Positions 1 to 6,714 are shown, numbered from the stretch's first letter. The stretch: DNA of 7,352 bases from an uncultured Opitutia bacterium (GCA_937899295.1 CALBPO010000151.1:1-7352); one strand, 5' to 3'. Notes: a model not told the origin generated them from the sequence alone. Made by a program: numbers and translations.

Positions 1-30
1 GCGCACACGAAGTGCAAACACCTAGTGCGC
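1..30. repeat. Inverted repeat at the 3' end of dprA
   Basis: GCGCAC at 1-6 is the exact reverse complement of GTGCGC at 25-30, so the end of the dprA message could fold into a hairpin that includes the stop codon (22-24). A smaller alternative hairpin pairs GCAC (3-6) with GTGC (12-15). The window ends at base 1, so any U-run downstream on the minus strand cannot be seen. It may be part of a terminator, but that is not shown. Confidence 0.3.
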
Positions 31-1137
31 CTCGAAGTACCCATCAGCACGCTTAGCGACTAAGCGCTTTAACTCCAGCCCCATCAGTGCGGCGGAAACC
101 TCGGCAGACGGACGGTTAAGTTGCTGCGAAATTTGATCAGGAAGACAGAGCTCTCCCCCTCTGAAACAGTCGAGCACTTGGTGCTCTAGATCATTGAGTT
201 CAAATTGAGATGCTTCCGACTCCATAGGTAATCCTGCCTCAACCGGCGTGGGCCGTGCATAACGAAGCTCTTCGAGAATGTCATCGACTGAAGTAACCAT
301 GGTCGCGCCATCACGGATCAGCTGATGGCAACCAGCACTACTGCATGCATCGATACGTCCAGGCACGGCCATAATCTGCCGCCCCTGCTCTCCAGCAATA
401 CGCGCCATGATCATACTGCCACCAGCAACGGCGCTTTCGACCACAATAACAGCCTCACACATGCCAGCGACTACGCGGTTGCGCATAGGAAAGGTCTGTC
501 GGTCTGCGCGGCGCCCAAGAGGAAACTCACTAGCGACGGCGCCTGTTACAGCGATCTGTTTATACAAGTCCAGGTTCTCTGGGGGATATACGATGTCTAA
601 CCCGCAGCCTAACACCGCAACAGTTTGTCCGCCTGCTTCAAGCGCGCCTTCGTGCGCTGCCGTATCAATACCACGTGCCATACCGCTGACAATACAGAAG
701 CCGAGCTGTGAAAGCGCGAACGCAAACTTACGCGCGATACTGTGACCATAAAGTGTCGCGCGGCGCGTGCCTACGATAGCGATACAAGGGCGATCAATAT
801 TGTATTCACCTTTCCAATACAAGCCAATGGGCGGGTCATACATTTCTTTAAGTAACGGCGGAAAGGCGTCGTCAGATTGTGCGATAAAGCGAATATTCGA
901 GGCCTTCATACGCTCGATCTCTTTGGAGAGATCGAAGTGATTGGACCAATGCACTAAAACTCTAGCAGCCTTCTCTCCGACACCTTTAACACTGAGCAAC
1001 TTTTTACGGTCTCCTGCCAGCACCGCGACAGGGTCGTGGTCGAAGGCATCCAACAAGCGGCGCAGCATGACAGGGCCAACATGCTGTAGCCCATTGAGTA
1101 TGAGTAGGGCTTTGCGGTGATTCAAAGTCGTAGCCAT
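22..1137 (-). CDS. dprA: DNA processing protein DprA (Smf family)
   Basis: DprA binds single-stranded DNA entering the cytoplasm and loads RecA on it, so it acts in natural transformation; many non-competent bacteria also keep it. Seen in the 371-residue protein: an N-terminal helix-hairpin-helix-like part (about residues 10-65, with VKGVGEKAA), then the Rossmann-like Smf core (about 85-290) with VGTRRAT at 122-128, SGMARGID at 151-158, the FPMRNR motif at 216-221, GGSMIMA at 239-245 (usually GSLITA-like) and LIRDGA at 273-278. A C-terminal winged-helix-like part follows (about 312-370). Length and domain order fit full-length DprA. The start is four bases after the nnr stop with no Shine-Dalgarno sequence, so translation is probably coupled to nnr. 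No other competence gene is visible, so competence itself cannot be claimed. Family assignment is very secure. Confidence 0.97.
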   Translation of the reverse strand: MATTLNHRKALLILNGLQHVGPVMLRRLLDAFDHDPVAVLAGDRKKLLSVKGVGEKAARVLVHWSNHFDLSKEIERMKASNIRFIAQSDDAFPPLLKEMYDPPIGLYWKGEYNIDRPCIAIVGTRRATLYGHSIARKFAFALSQLGFCIVSGMARGIDTAAHEGALEAGGQTVAVLGCGLDIVYPPENLDLYKQIAVTGAVASEFPLGRRADRQTFPMRNRVVAGMCEAVIVVESAVAGGSMIMARIAGEQGRQIMAVPGRIDACSSAGCHQLIRDGATMVTSVDDILEELRYARPTPVEAGLPMESEASQFELNDLEHQVLDCFRGGELCLPDQISQQLNRPSAEVSAALMGLELKRLVAKRADGYFEAH

Positions 1138-1141
1138 CGTT

Positions 1142-2728
1142 TCAAATGCGCAAGACTTTGGGTAGATAGTCGAGCAACTGTGTAGTTTGGACCGCGATTT
1201 GTCCCTTTGCTCTAGCTAGCAATTGAGCAGCCATACCGTGCAGCATAATACCCCGTGCTACGGCGGTCGGCACGCAGACACTGTTTTGCGCAATCATCCC
1301 GCCGATCAAACCCGAGAGTAAATCCCCACTACCACCCCGAGAAAGGACGGGGCCGCCTTGCGTATTATAAATGACTGATTTGCCATCGCAGATACGTGTA
1401 TTAGCACCTTTTAAAACCGTGATTACACGGTGGGCATCTGAAAAATCAAGAAGTAGTTCGACCGAATAGTTCGCCTCAGTAAGTTTCGCAATCCGCTTGA
1501 ACTCCCCCATGTGTGGCGTGAGGACAATTTTGCCAAAATGAGGCTTACGCTTTTGGATGACTTCCATCACACGCACACGAAGCGCATCGGCGTCCAACAA
1601 GATCGGCAATTCGACATGTTCAACAATTTCCTGCGTCACCATTTGCGTGTTAGGATCTTTGCCCATACCAGGTCCTACCAGCACGGCCGATGCACTATTG
1701 ATCCGGTCGAAAAGTAGGGGCATCGCGTGGGGACTGAGCGTGCCATTAGCCGTCTCTGGCCAAGGAATCCACATCGCCTCAGGGACTTGAGCGGCCAAGG
1801 CGCTGGCGACGGATGCCGGAGCAAAGGCAGTGACTAAGCCAACCCCCGAGCGCACCGCAGCTTGTACCGCCATGAGCAGTGCCCCCGGCATGTAAGCTGA
1901 GCCACCGACGATGAAAAGATGGCCAAATGCACGCTTGTCTACAGCTGCTGGTCGTAGGCGACGAATGGGACCGAGAACTGCGCTCGTTAAAATACACTCT
2001 TTTGTTTTAATCGACTCCGCTTGAGAGGCTTCAAAAAAACCAAGGTCGATGTAGCGTATTCGACCACACTCGGCGATTCCTTTAAAAATTGGTTTCTTTG
2101 CGATGCCTGTGGCATAAGTAAAGTCTGCTTGAAAGCTAATTACGCCATTTTTAACACCGTCACCTTTTCCGCTGGGCAAGTCGACCGAGGCACGTAGATC
2201 AATCGCCTCAAACGTGTTGACTGCTTCGATCAATGTGGCAATAGGCGCACACAAAGGCGGTGAAAAAGCCATGCCTAATAACCCATCGATACAGATATGA
2301 AAGCCCTCGCTACCAGCCGCATCCGATAGCATCTGCGTGATCTCAGACACATCGTTCTGATCAGAGATCTGATGCGCCTCCACACGACCTTCAAGCTGTT
2401 GTAGGGCACGAGCTGCCAGCGGACGAAGCTCTTCAGCAGGCAAAGTTAAAATCAACTCGACTCGCGCACGCGGGAAGTCGGCCAGTAATTGACCACAAGC
2501 GATGAGGGCATCTCCGCCGTTGTTACCTTTGCCAATGAGCGCTAGTATCCTTAAGTACTCAGGCGGGGAACGCAACTCGGCATAGTCCTGAACGAGGTGC
2601 TTCGCAATCCCCTGACCTGCCAGTTTCATTGCGGCCCACTCAGCTGCTTCATCTACGAGCGCGCATGACTCCAGCACTTTGGCCTCTTGGCAACTAAGAA
2701 CAGGATGGGTATAAGATAAAAAATTCAT
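1142..2728 (-). CDS. nnr: Bifunctional NAD(P)H-hydrate repair enzyme (epimerase plus ADP/ATP-dependent dehydratase)
   Basis: Repairs hydrated NADH and NADPH: the N-terminal YjeF/NnrE domain interconverts R and S hydrates, and the C-terminal ribokinase-like NnrD domain dehydrates the S form using ADP or ATP; cytoplasmic. The 528-residue protein matches the usual fused length. Seen: GKGNNGGDA at 67-75 and SVDLPSG at 181-187 in the epimerase part (about 10-235). The dehydratase part (about 250-525) has KRAFGHLFIVGGS at 265-277, GPGMG at 352-356, DADAL at 379-383, LTPHMGEF at 403-410 and GSGDLLSG at 466-473, the last holding the expected catalytic Asp469 (families more often show GTGD). The first methionine fits because the epimerase fold begins almost at once; it lacks a Shine-Dalgarno sequence, the bases just upstream being pyrimidine-rich. 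It heads a two-gene unit with dprA. Older annotation would call it a YjeF-family sugar kinase. Confidence 0.97.
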   Translation of the reverse strand: MNFLSYTHPVLSCQEAKVLESCALVDEAAEWAAMKLAGQGIAKHLVQDYAELRSPPEYLRILALIGKGNNGGDALIACGQLLADFPRARVELILTLPAEELRPLAARALQQLEGRVEAHQISDQNDVSEITQMLSDAAGSEGFHICIDGLLGMAFSPPLCAPIATLIEAVNTFEAIDLRASVDLPSGKGDGVKNGVISFQADFTYATGIAKKPIFKGIAECGRIRYIDLGFFEASQAESIKTKECILTSAVLGPIRRLRPAAVDKRAFGHLFIVGGSAYMPGALLMAVQAAVRSGVGLVTAFAPASVASALAAQVPEAMWIPWPETANGTLSPHAMPLLFDRINSASAVLVGPGMGKDPNTQMVTQEIVEHVELPILLDADALRVRVMEVIQKRKPHFGKIVLTPHMGEFKRIAKLTEANYSVELLLDFSDAHRVITVLKGANTRICDGKSVIYNTQGGPVLSRGGSGDLLSGLIGGMIAQNSVCVPTAVARGIMLHGMAAQLLARAKGQIAVQTTQLLDYLPKVLRI

Positions 2729-2765
2729 AGGGAGGCTGAGTCCAAGGAAAGAATAGTCACTAAAG

Positions 2766-2794
2766 CTTATAAAATAGGCTAGTTAAGATTCCAG
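2766..2794 (-). promoter_or_regulatory. Candidate sigma70-type promoter for nnr-dprA
   Basis: Read on the minus strand, CTGGAA (2794-2789) is followed after 17 bases by TATAAG (2771-2766), a 5/6 match to TATAAT. The -35 half is only a 3/6 match. Initiation near 2759 would give a leader of about 30 bases before the nnr start. Placement is good but the -35 is weak, so this is a moderate inference. Confidence 0.35.
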
Positions 2795-2972
2795 CGATTA
2801 CACGTATTAATTTCTAAAGACTACAAACACGGGGATCACCAGATTTCAGGAGGAATGTATAAGTTGCAGCGCAACGGATAAGCCATGCCGACCTGGTCTG
2901 ATTAGATCCTATACGAGGCTTTCACCCTTAACCAAAGCCTAATGGCCAAAGGTACCAATGTCTAACCGATCC

Positions 2973-2999
2973 AAACGCCGACCGCGCTAAAGCACGGCG
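2973..2999 (-). terminator. Weak candidate terminator downstream of pdxJ
   Basis: On the minus strand, 31 bases after the pdxJ stop, CGCCG (2999-2995) can pair with CGGCG (2980-2976) around a 14-base loop, followed by only three T residues (2975-2973). The short T-run makes intrinsic termination doubtful. It is listed because it is the only GC-rich stem close behind pdxJ. Confidence 0.22.
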
Positions 3000-3029
3000 A
3001 GACTCTCTATGGAACTACTGAAACATAAA

Positions 3030-3779
3030 TCACAGAAAGGCCTTCATCTCACGCACGGCTTGGTCGACCCCTACTAAAAGCGCACGACTGATAATGGAGT
3101 GCCCAATGTTGAGCTCGTGCAAATGCGGCAGAGTAACGACTTCAGTGATATTGGTGTAGTTAATACCGTGGCCCGCATTAACTATAAGGCCGAGATTATG
3201 GGCCAATTCGGCACCCTTACGGAGTATATCCAATTCTTGGTGGCGGCCTGCGTGGTAGTAGGCATTACCGTAAGCACCAGTGTGTAGCTCGATCCACGGG
3301 CTCTTCAGCTCTGCCGACATTTCGATCTGTGCAGGGTCGGGATCAATGAAGAGACTCGTCGCAATGCCTGCCTCGGTCATGGCGGCGACAACTTCGCCCA
3401 CGCGGGACTTTTGGCCGACTATATCGAGACCCCCTTCAGTGGTGATCTCCTCACGGTTCTCAGGGACTAGACAGACAGAGTGCGGCTTGAGCTCGAGTGC
3501 GTAATCGATCATCTCCTGAGTGCAGGCCATCTCTAGATTCAGGCGCGTGCCAATCTGCGTGCGCGCACGTTGAATGTCAGAGTCCTGAACATGGCGGCGA
3601 TCTTCGCGCAAGTGCATGGTGATGCCATCGGCACCCGCAGCCTCACTGGCAAGGGCGAAAGCGACACAGTCGGGCTCGACCTCGTCGCCGTGATCAAGGG
3701 TGTGTTGACGATAACGCGCCTGCCGAACAGTCGCGACATGATCGACGTTGACGCCGAGAAGGATGTGAGCAGAGGTCAT
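3030..3779 (-). CDS. pdxJ: Pyridoxine 5'-phosphate synthase PdxJ
   Basis: Condenses 1-deoxy-D-xylulose 5-phosphate with 3-amino-2-oxopropyl phosphate to give pyridoxine 5'-phosphate, the last ring-forming step of the DXP-dependent vitamin B6 pathway; cytoplasmic TIM barrel. Seen in 249 residues: GVNVDHVATVRQAR at 9-22, DGITMHLREDRRHVQD at 51-66 (phosphate-binding and catalytic His/Arg cluster), NLEMA at 81-85, LVPE at 104-107, NAGHGINY at 201-208 and NIGHSII at 224-230. All expected motifs are intact. The stretch after QAR (about 23-38) appears some residues longer than in the usual form, where QAR is soon followed by a PDPV-like segment. It lies 42 bases after argG. No Shine-Dalgarno is properly spaced (GGAGG lies 16 bases upstream); instead its ATG overlaps the TGA of the bridging mini-ORF. 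The acpS gene often found next to pdxJ is absent. Identity is secure. Confidence 0.97.
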   Translation of the reverse strand: MTSAHILLGVNVDHVATVRQARYRQHTLDHGDEVEPDCVAFALASEAAGADGITMHLREDRRHVQDSDIQRARTQIGTRLNLEMACTQEMIDYALELKPHSVCLVPENREEITTEGGLDIVGQKSRVGEVVAAMTEAGIATSLFIDPDPAQIEMSAELKSPWIELHTGAYGNAYYHAGRHQELDILRKGAELAHNLGLIVNAGHGINYTNITEVVTLPHLHELNIGHSIISRALLVGVDQAVREMKAFL

Positions 3780-3820
3780 GGCAAGAAACGTAGGGCCTCC
3801 ACGAGCAAAGTGCAGATCAT
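3776..3820 (-). CDS. Possible 14-codon bridging mini-ORF between argG and pdxJ
   Basis: An ATG one base after the argG stop (ATG at 3820-3818) opens a frame encoding MICTLLVEALRFLP. Its TGA (3778-3776) overlaps the pdxJ ATG in an ATGA arrangement. AAGGAG, formed by the last argG codons (3830-3825), lies four bases before the ATG and could serve as its ribosome binding site. The mini-ORF therefore fills the intergenic gap exactly. Its likely use, if real, is to carry ribosomes from argG to pdxJ rather than to make a functional peptide. A chance arrangement cannot be excluded. Confidence 0.4.
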   Translation of the reverse strand: MICTLLVEALRFLP

Positions 3821-3821
3821 A

Positions 3822-5075
3822 TTACTCCTTAGACAGTTTACTCTCCGAAGCAATTTCGGGACCACCCTGCGCGAGCGCACGGCGACGGAGACGGAGCGCA
3901 TTTAGACGGATGAAGCCACTCGCATCGTCGGGATTGTAGTCGCTATCGACACCTTCCATCGAAGCGATGTCTTCATCGTAGAGCGAGAGCGGTGACTTGC
4001 GACCCACGGTAGTGACGTTGCCCTTGTAGAGTCTGAGGCGAACCGTGCCAGTGACAGTCTTTTGCGAGTCATCGATGAGAGCTTGGAGGGCTTCACGCTC
4101 AGGAGCATACCAGAACCCGTTGTAGATTAACTCTGCATATCGAGGGATCAAGCTGTCGCGAAGGTGAGCCAGTTCGCGATCCATTGTGAGCGACTCCATA
4201 TTACGATGCCCTTGAAGTAGAATGGTGCCACCTGGAGTTTCATAAACGCCACGGCTCTTCATCCCGACAAAGCGGTTTTCGACAATATCAACACGTCCGA
4301 CGCCGTGCTTACCGGCCAGTTTGTTGAGGTGCTTCATGACTTGAGCAGGATTCATGGCTGCACCGTCTACAGCTACACAGTCACCGCACTCGAAATCGAG
4401 TTCAACATATTCAGCATCATCTGGCGCATCTTCGGCCGCGGAAGTCAGCTTATACATGCCCTTATTGTCATCTGTTGTAGGATCAAACCAAGGGTCTTCA
4501 AGGATGCCTGCTTCGTAAGAGATGTGGAGCAGATTACGATCCATTGAATAAGGCTTCGATGCGCTGGCTTCGACGTCGATATTGTGCTCGCGGCAGTAGT
4601 CGATCATCTCCGTACGTCCTGGAAATGCCTTGCGGAATACCTCCATGCGCCATGGTGAAATAATCTCGAGCTTCGGAGCGAGTGCAGCGTAGCCTAGTTC
4701 GAAGCGGACTTGGTCATTGCCCTTACCAGTGGCACCATGCGAGACCGCGTCAGCTCCTTCGCGTTCAGCAATTTCAATGTGGGCTTTGGCAATGAGTGGA
4801 CGAGCGATCGATGTGCCGAGCATGTACTGACCTTCATAGATGGCATTGGCTCGCATCATCGGATAAATAAAGTCACGGGCGAACTCTTCGACTAGATCGA
4901 CGGTGTAGTGCGCGGAGGCACCAGTTGCTTTGGCCTTTTCTGCAAGGCCGTCGAGTTCTTCTTCTTGGCCTACATCGGCTGCGAAGGTGATAATGTCAGC
5001 GTTGTAGTGCTCCTTAAGCCAACTGACAAGGACGGAGGTATCAAGACCACCAGAGTATGCGAGTACGATTTTCAT
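3822..5075 (-). CDS. argG: Argininosuccinate synthase
   Basis: Joins citrulline and aspartate with ATP to make argininosuccinate, the next-to-last step of arginine biosynthesis; cytoplasmic, usually a tetramer. Seen in 417 residues: the N-type ATP pyrophosphatase P-loop AYSGGLDTS at 6-14, GTSIARP at 87-93, the [14 protein letters not shown] substrate and ATP segment at 113-126, SPYSMD-like KPYSMDRN at 174-181, and [11 protein letters not shown] at 276-286. The protein is slightly longer than the common 400 or so residues because of a polar tail after about 402. The start is firm because [10 protein letters not shown] is the standard amino end. No Shine-Dalgarno is close to it; an AAGGAG lies about 37 bases upstream. 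No other arg gene is in the window. Probably co-transcribed with pdxJ, although the two pathways are unrelated. Identity is secure. Confidence 0.98.
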   Translation of the reverse strand: MKIVLAYSGGLDTSVLVSWLKEHYNADIITFAADVGQEEELDGLAEKAKATGASAHYTVDLVEEFARDFIYPMMRANAIYEGQYMLGTSIARPLIAKAHIEIAEREGADAVSHGATGKGNDQVRFELGYAALAPKLEIISPWRMEVFRKAFPGRTEMIDYCREHNIDVEASASKPYSMDRNLLHISYEAGILEDPWFDPTTDDNKGMYKLTSAAEDAPDDAEYVELDFECGDCVAVDGAAMNPAQVMKHLNKLAGKHGVGRVDIVENRFVGMKSRGVYETPGGTILLQGHRNMESLTMDRELAHLRDSLIPRYAELIYNGFWYAPEREALQALIDDSQKTVTGTVRLRLYKGNVTTVGRKSPLSLYDEDIASMEGVDSDYNPDDASGFIRLNALRLRRRALAQGGPEIASESKLSKE

Positions 5076-5163
5076 AGAAAAGTAAGTTAAATACGAACTA
5101 TGAGAAGTGCCTCTCCTTAGCGCAGATGCAAGCGGAAAGCTGTGATAGATAACCGGATTTCAT
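5076..5163 (-). other. argG 5' leader, with a small hairpin masking an AAGGAG
   Basis: Between the palindrome and the argG start lies an AT-rich leader. On the minus strand it contains AAGGAG (5118-5113), which runs into a GAGA/TCTC inverted repeat (5115-5112 with 5105-5102). The AAGGAG is too far from the argG ATG to act directly, and no usable start codon follows it at normal spacing. No convincing sigma70 promoter was found here, so where argG transcription starts remains open. Confidence 0.3.
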
Positions 5164-5198
5164 CCTTTGGCGGCCATAAAGACGAGGCCGCCTAAAGG
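5164..5198. repeat. Strong palindrome (REP-like stem-loop) after the anti-sigma gene
   Basis: CCTTT-GGCGGCC (5164-5175) pairs with GGCCGCC-T-AAAGG (5186-5198), giving a 12-bp stem broken only by bulged T5193, around a 10-base loop. It lies 14 bases beyond the stop codon of the anti-sigma gene. Neither strand has a T-run after it, so it is not a standard intrinsic terminator. It may stabilise the 3' end of the sigma operon message or be one copy of a dispersed palindromic repeat; copy number cannot be judged from one window. Confidence 0.6.
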
Positions 5199-5211
5199 TG
5201 GGACTCCAACG

Positions 5212-6027
5212 CTACTTAAAACTTGCGAGCGAGGACTGGAAACCTCCTGGCCAAGGGGCAGACGCTTCGGACTGCATGGACTCGACACGCAAAATCTGTG
5301 GTGGAGGCATAGCCGACATCTTTTGAACTTCTGCCAGTAGCTCTGCATGGTCGCGGACTACCTCGGGACGTAGGGCAGCGGCCGCACTGATAAATCGAAG
5401 CTGCTTTTTCTTAGGTGTGAGTTCTGGGCTCAGTCCCAATAGCCGGAGCTGGGTAGCTAAACTAGCTTGTTGATTGGCCTTGCGCTGAGCTTGCACATTG
5501 GCAAAGCGCCGAATTTCTTGGTGACCAATACGGTCAAGCAGATCATCTTCAAACAGATCTTCCACCTCCACGCCTTTAAGGGTAGTTTGCGAAGACACCG
5601 CTGGCGTCTCTCGAAAAACTGGCATAAGTAGGGCAAAACTGAGCGCAAGACTAGCTGCAAAACCTGTGCCCATGATCCAGCGCGGAAAGGTGGTCACCTT
5701 ATGCGAGAAGTGATTCGTGCTTGTTTCATGAGTCGAAAAGGAATCTGCCCGACGACTCGTATTGAAAAAAATGCGCTGGCCACGTTGCTTAGAGCGCGAG
5801 CTGGGAGACAAACTGTTAGATCCATTACGCCAAAATTCATAACTGCGCTTCGGCGACTGTGGATTGAGCGCCATACGCATGGCTAGGTGCATACGGCAGC
5901 TTTCGGCAAAATCTTCCTTGCGCTCGGCGTTTGCAGCCAACTCGCTCTTCAACTGAGCGAGGCCGCACTCTGAAATTTCCTTATCTAGGTAAAGATTAAC
6001 GAGCTCTGTAAACTTATCTTCGGTCAT
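5212..6027 (-). CDS. Probable membrane anti-sigma factor partner of the adjacent ECF sigma factor
   Basis: Not recognised as a named family; the role is inferred from position and topology. Its ATG overlaps the sigma gene stop (ATGA, 6024-6027), a classic sigma/anti-sigma arrangement that implies translational coupling. The 271 residues show an acidic, helical N-terminal part (1-55) rich in Leu and Glu, resembling the short sigma-binding helices of FecR/RsiW-type proteins; a polar, Ser/Arg-rich linker (about 58-115); one membrane segment (about 117-137, starting WIMGTGFAASLAL); and a 134-residue C-terminal part, predicted outside the membrane, that is charged and helical (about 155-240). The standard zinc-binding H-x3-C-x2-C motif is absent; only C44 and H47 are nearby. 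The N-terminus would be cytoplasmic, holding the sigma factor at the membrane. There is no Shine-Dalgarno. It could instead be a scaffold or activator. Confidence 0.65.
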   Translation of the reverse strand: MTEDKFTELVNLYLDKEISECGLAQLKSELAANAERKEDFAESCRMHLAMRMALNPQSPKRSYEFWRNGSNSLSPSSRSKQRGQRIFFNTSRRADSFSTHETSTNHFSHKVTTFPRWIMGTGFAASLALSFALLMPVFRETPAVSSQTTLKGVEVEDLFEDDLLDRIGHQEIRRFANVQAQRKANQQASLATQLRLLGLSPELTPKKKQLRFISAAAALRPEVVRDHAELLAEVQKMSAMPPPQILRVESMQSEASAPWPGGFQSSLASFK

Positions 6028-6626
6028 GCAAAATCTTCGCCCAAGAGGCCTCGCAAACTTTCCCGTGCACGGGCGATTCGGCTCTTCACAGTGCCCACGC
6101 TGATCTCCAATTGTTGTGCAATCTCATCGTAGGTCAGGTTCTTTACATTCCGTAGGATCAAAACTTCTTTGTGCTTATCATTCAGATATTGCATGCAAGC
6201 AGAGACACGGTCAACGAACTCTTGCGTCACAACCGCCTCGGCAGGGTTCTCGTCTGCGCAGGGCATCACATTTTCGAGTGTCAGGCTGCCATCTTCGCAC
6301 TGCGGCTGATCAAGCGAAATCGATTGATCACGCTTGCGGCGAAACCAGTACCAATAGCGGTTGTGCGCCAGATTGGTAGCGATCTGGTAGAGCCAGGTGG
6401 AAAAGGAAGCATCGCCGCGGAAATTCTCAAGGCCCCGGTGGGCACGGATGAAAGCGTCCTGGGTCACTTCCTCTGCATCTTGCTTATTGTTAAGTAGTTG
6501 TGAAACTCTAGAAAAAATTCGGTCGTAATGGCGGTTTACCATTACGTTGTAAGCAGCCATATCGCCTGCCTTTATGCGTTCAATCAGAAGTTCATCAGCG
6601 TGGATAGTGTCAGTTTCAGCAATCAT
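6024..6626 (-). CDS. ECF-type RNA polymerase sigma factor (sigma70 family, RpoE-like)
   Basis: Group 4 sigma factor that directs RNA polymerase to a special promoter set. In 200 residues: region 2 (about 22-98) with RHYDRIFSRVSQLL, the -10 recognition helix around DAEEVTQDAFIRAHR (50-64) and FSTWLYQIATNLAHNRYWYW (75-94); a variable linker (about 99-134) with several acidic residues; and region 4 (about 137-195) with HKEVLILRNVKNLTYDEIAQ (152-171) and the helix-turn-helix ending GTVKSRIARARESL (178-191). Length is normal for an ECF factor with no C-terminal extension. The start is plausible because DELLIERIKAGD is the usual beginning. No Shine-Dalgarno precedes it. It is first in a two-gene operon with the membrane protein. 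Stimulus and regulon cannot be read from the sequence. Confidence 0.95.
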   Translation of the reverse strand: MIAETDTIHADELLIERIKAGDMAAYNVMVNRHYDRIFSRVSQLLNNKQDAEEVTQDAFIRAHRGLENFRGDASFSTWLYQIATNLAHNRYWYWFRRKRDQSISLDQPQCEDGSLTLENVMPCADENPAEAVVTQEFVDRVSACMQYLNDKHKEVLILRNVKNLTYDEIAQQLEISVGTVKSRIARARESLRGLLGEDFA

Positions 6627-6643
6627 AAGAATACTACGAATAA

Positions 6644-6673
6644 TAGATCGTATAACACTTAGATTTGTTCCAA
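6644..6673 (-). promoter_or_regulatory. Candidate ECF-type (GGAAC) promoter of the sigma operon
   Basis: On the minus strand TTGGAACAA (6673-6665) is followed 17 bases after GGAAC ends by an ATCTATTA segment, of which TCTA is 6647-6644. ECF promoters of the RpoE class typically have GGAAC near -35 and a TCTGA/TCTAA-like -10 about 16-17 bases on. Initiation would fall near 6637, leaving a leader of about 11 bases before the sigma start. The pattern is inferred from general knowledge of the class and implies autoregulation; the -10 match is loose. Confidence 0.42.
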
Positions 6674-6714
6674 TAAAAACTGTTCAAAATTGAGAAAAAT
6701 TACTTTTCCTATTC

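Larger units (their letters stand above)
2729..3029. other. Gene-free region between pdxJ and nnr with several inverted repeats
   Basis: No credible protein gene is present: every frame on both strands is broken, apart from runs of up to about 35 codons with no recognisable family. Inverted repeats seen: CGCCG/CGGCG (2976-2980 with 2995-2999); AGGCTTT/AAAGCCT (2916-2922 with 2934-2940, 7 bp, 11-base loop); GTTGC/GCAAC (2863-2867 with 2871-2875, 3-base loop); and a longer pairing of GGATCACCAG (2833-2842) with CTGGT (2893-2897) plus GATCC (2905-2909), which encloses the GTTGC hairpin. No sequence hallmark of tmRNA, RNase P RNA, SRP RNA, 6S RNA or a TPP or cobalamin riboswitch was recognised. 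It could be a pdxJ 3' region, a small RNA locus or simply spacer. Confidence 0.5.

Noticed and set aside
325..745. Open frames on the plus strand opposite dprA
   Set aside because: They lie antisense to a well-supported gene, have low-complexity composition and match no family; they are shadows of dprA codon use.
2848..2881. AGGAGG followed by an ATG on the plus strand (possible small gene)
   Set aside because: The spacing to the ATG is only about one base and the frame stops after eight codons.
2729..3029. Known RNA (RNase P, tmRNA, SRP, 6S) or riboswitch in the pdxJ-nnr gap
   Set aside because: Fragments such as AGGGTGAAA and GGCTTAT recall RNase P RNA, but the obligatory 5' GAGGAAAGTCC-type segment and overall layout are missing; no riboswitch core was seen.
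2729..3029. Remnant of acpS, often found next to pdxJ
   Set aside because: The gap is too short for a full gene, and translation of the minus frames gives no AcpS motif.
5160..5348. 62-codon minus-strand frame overlapping the 3' end of the anti-sigma gene
   Set aside because: It is out of frame with the anti-sigma gene, runs through the palindrome and has no recognisable domain.
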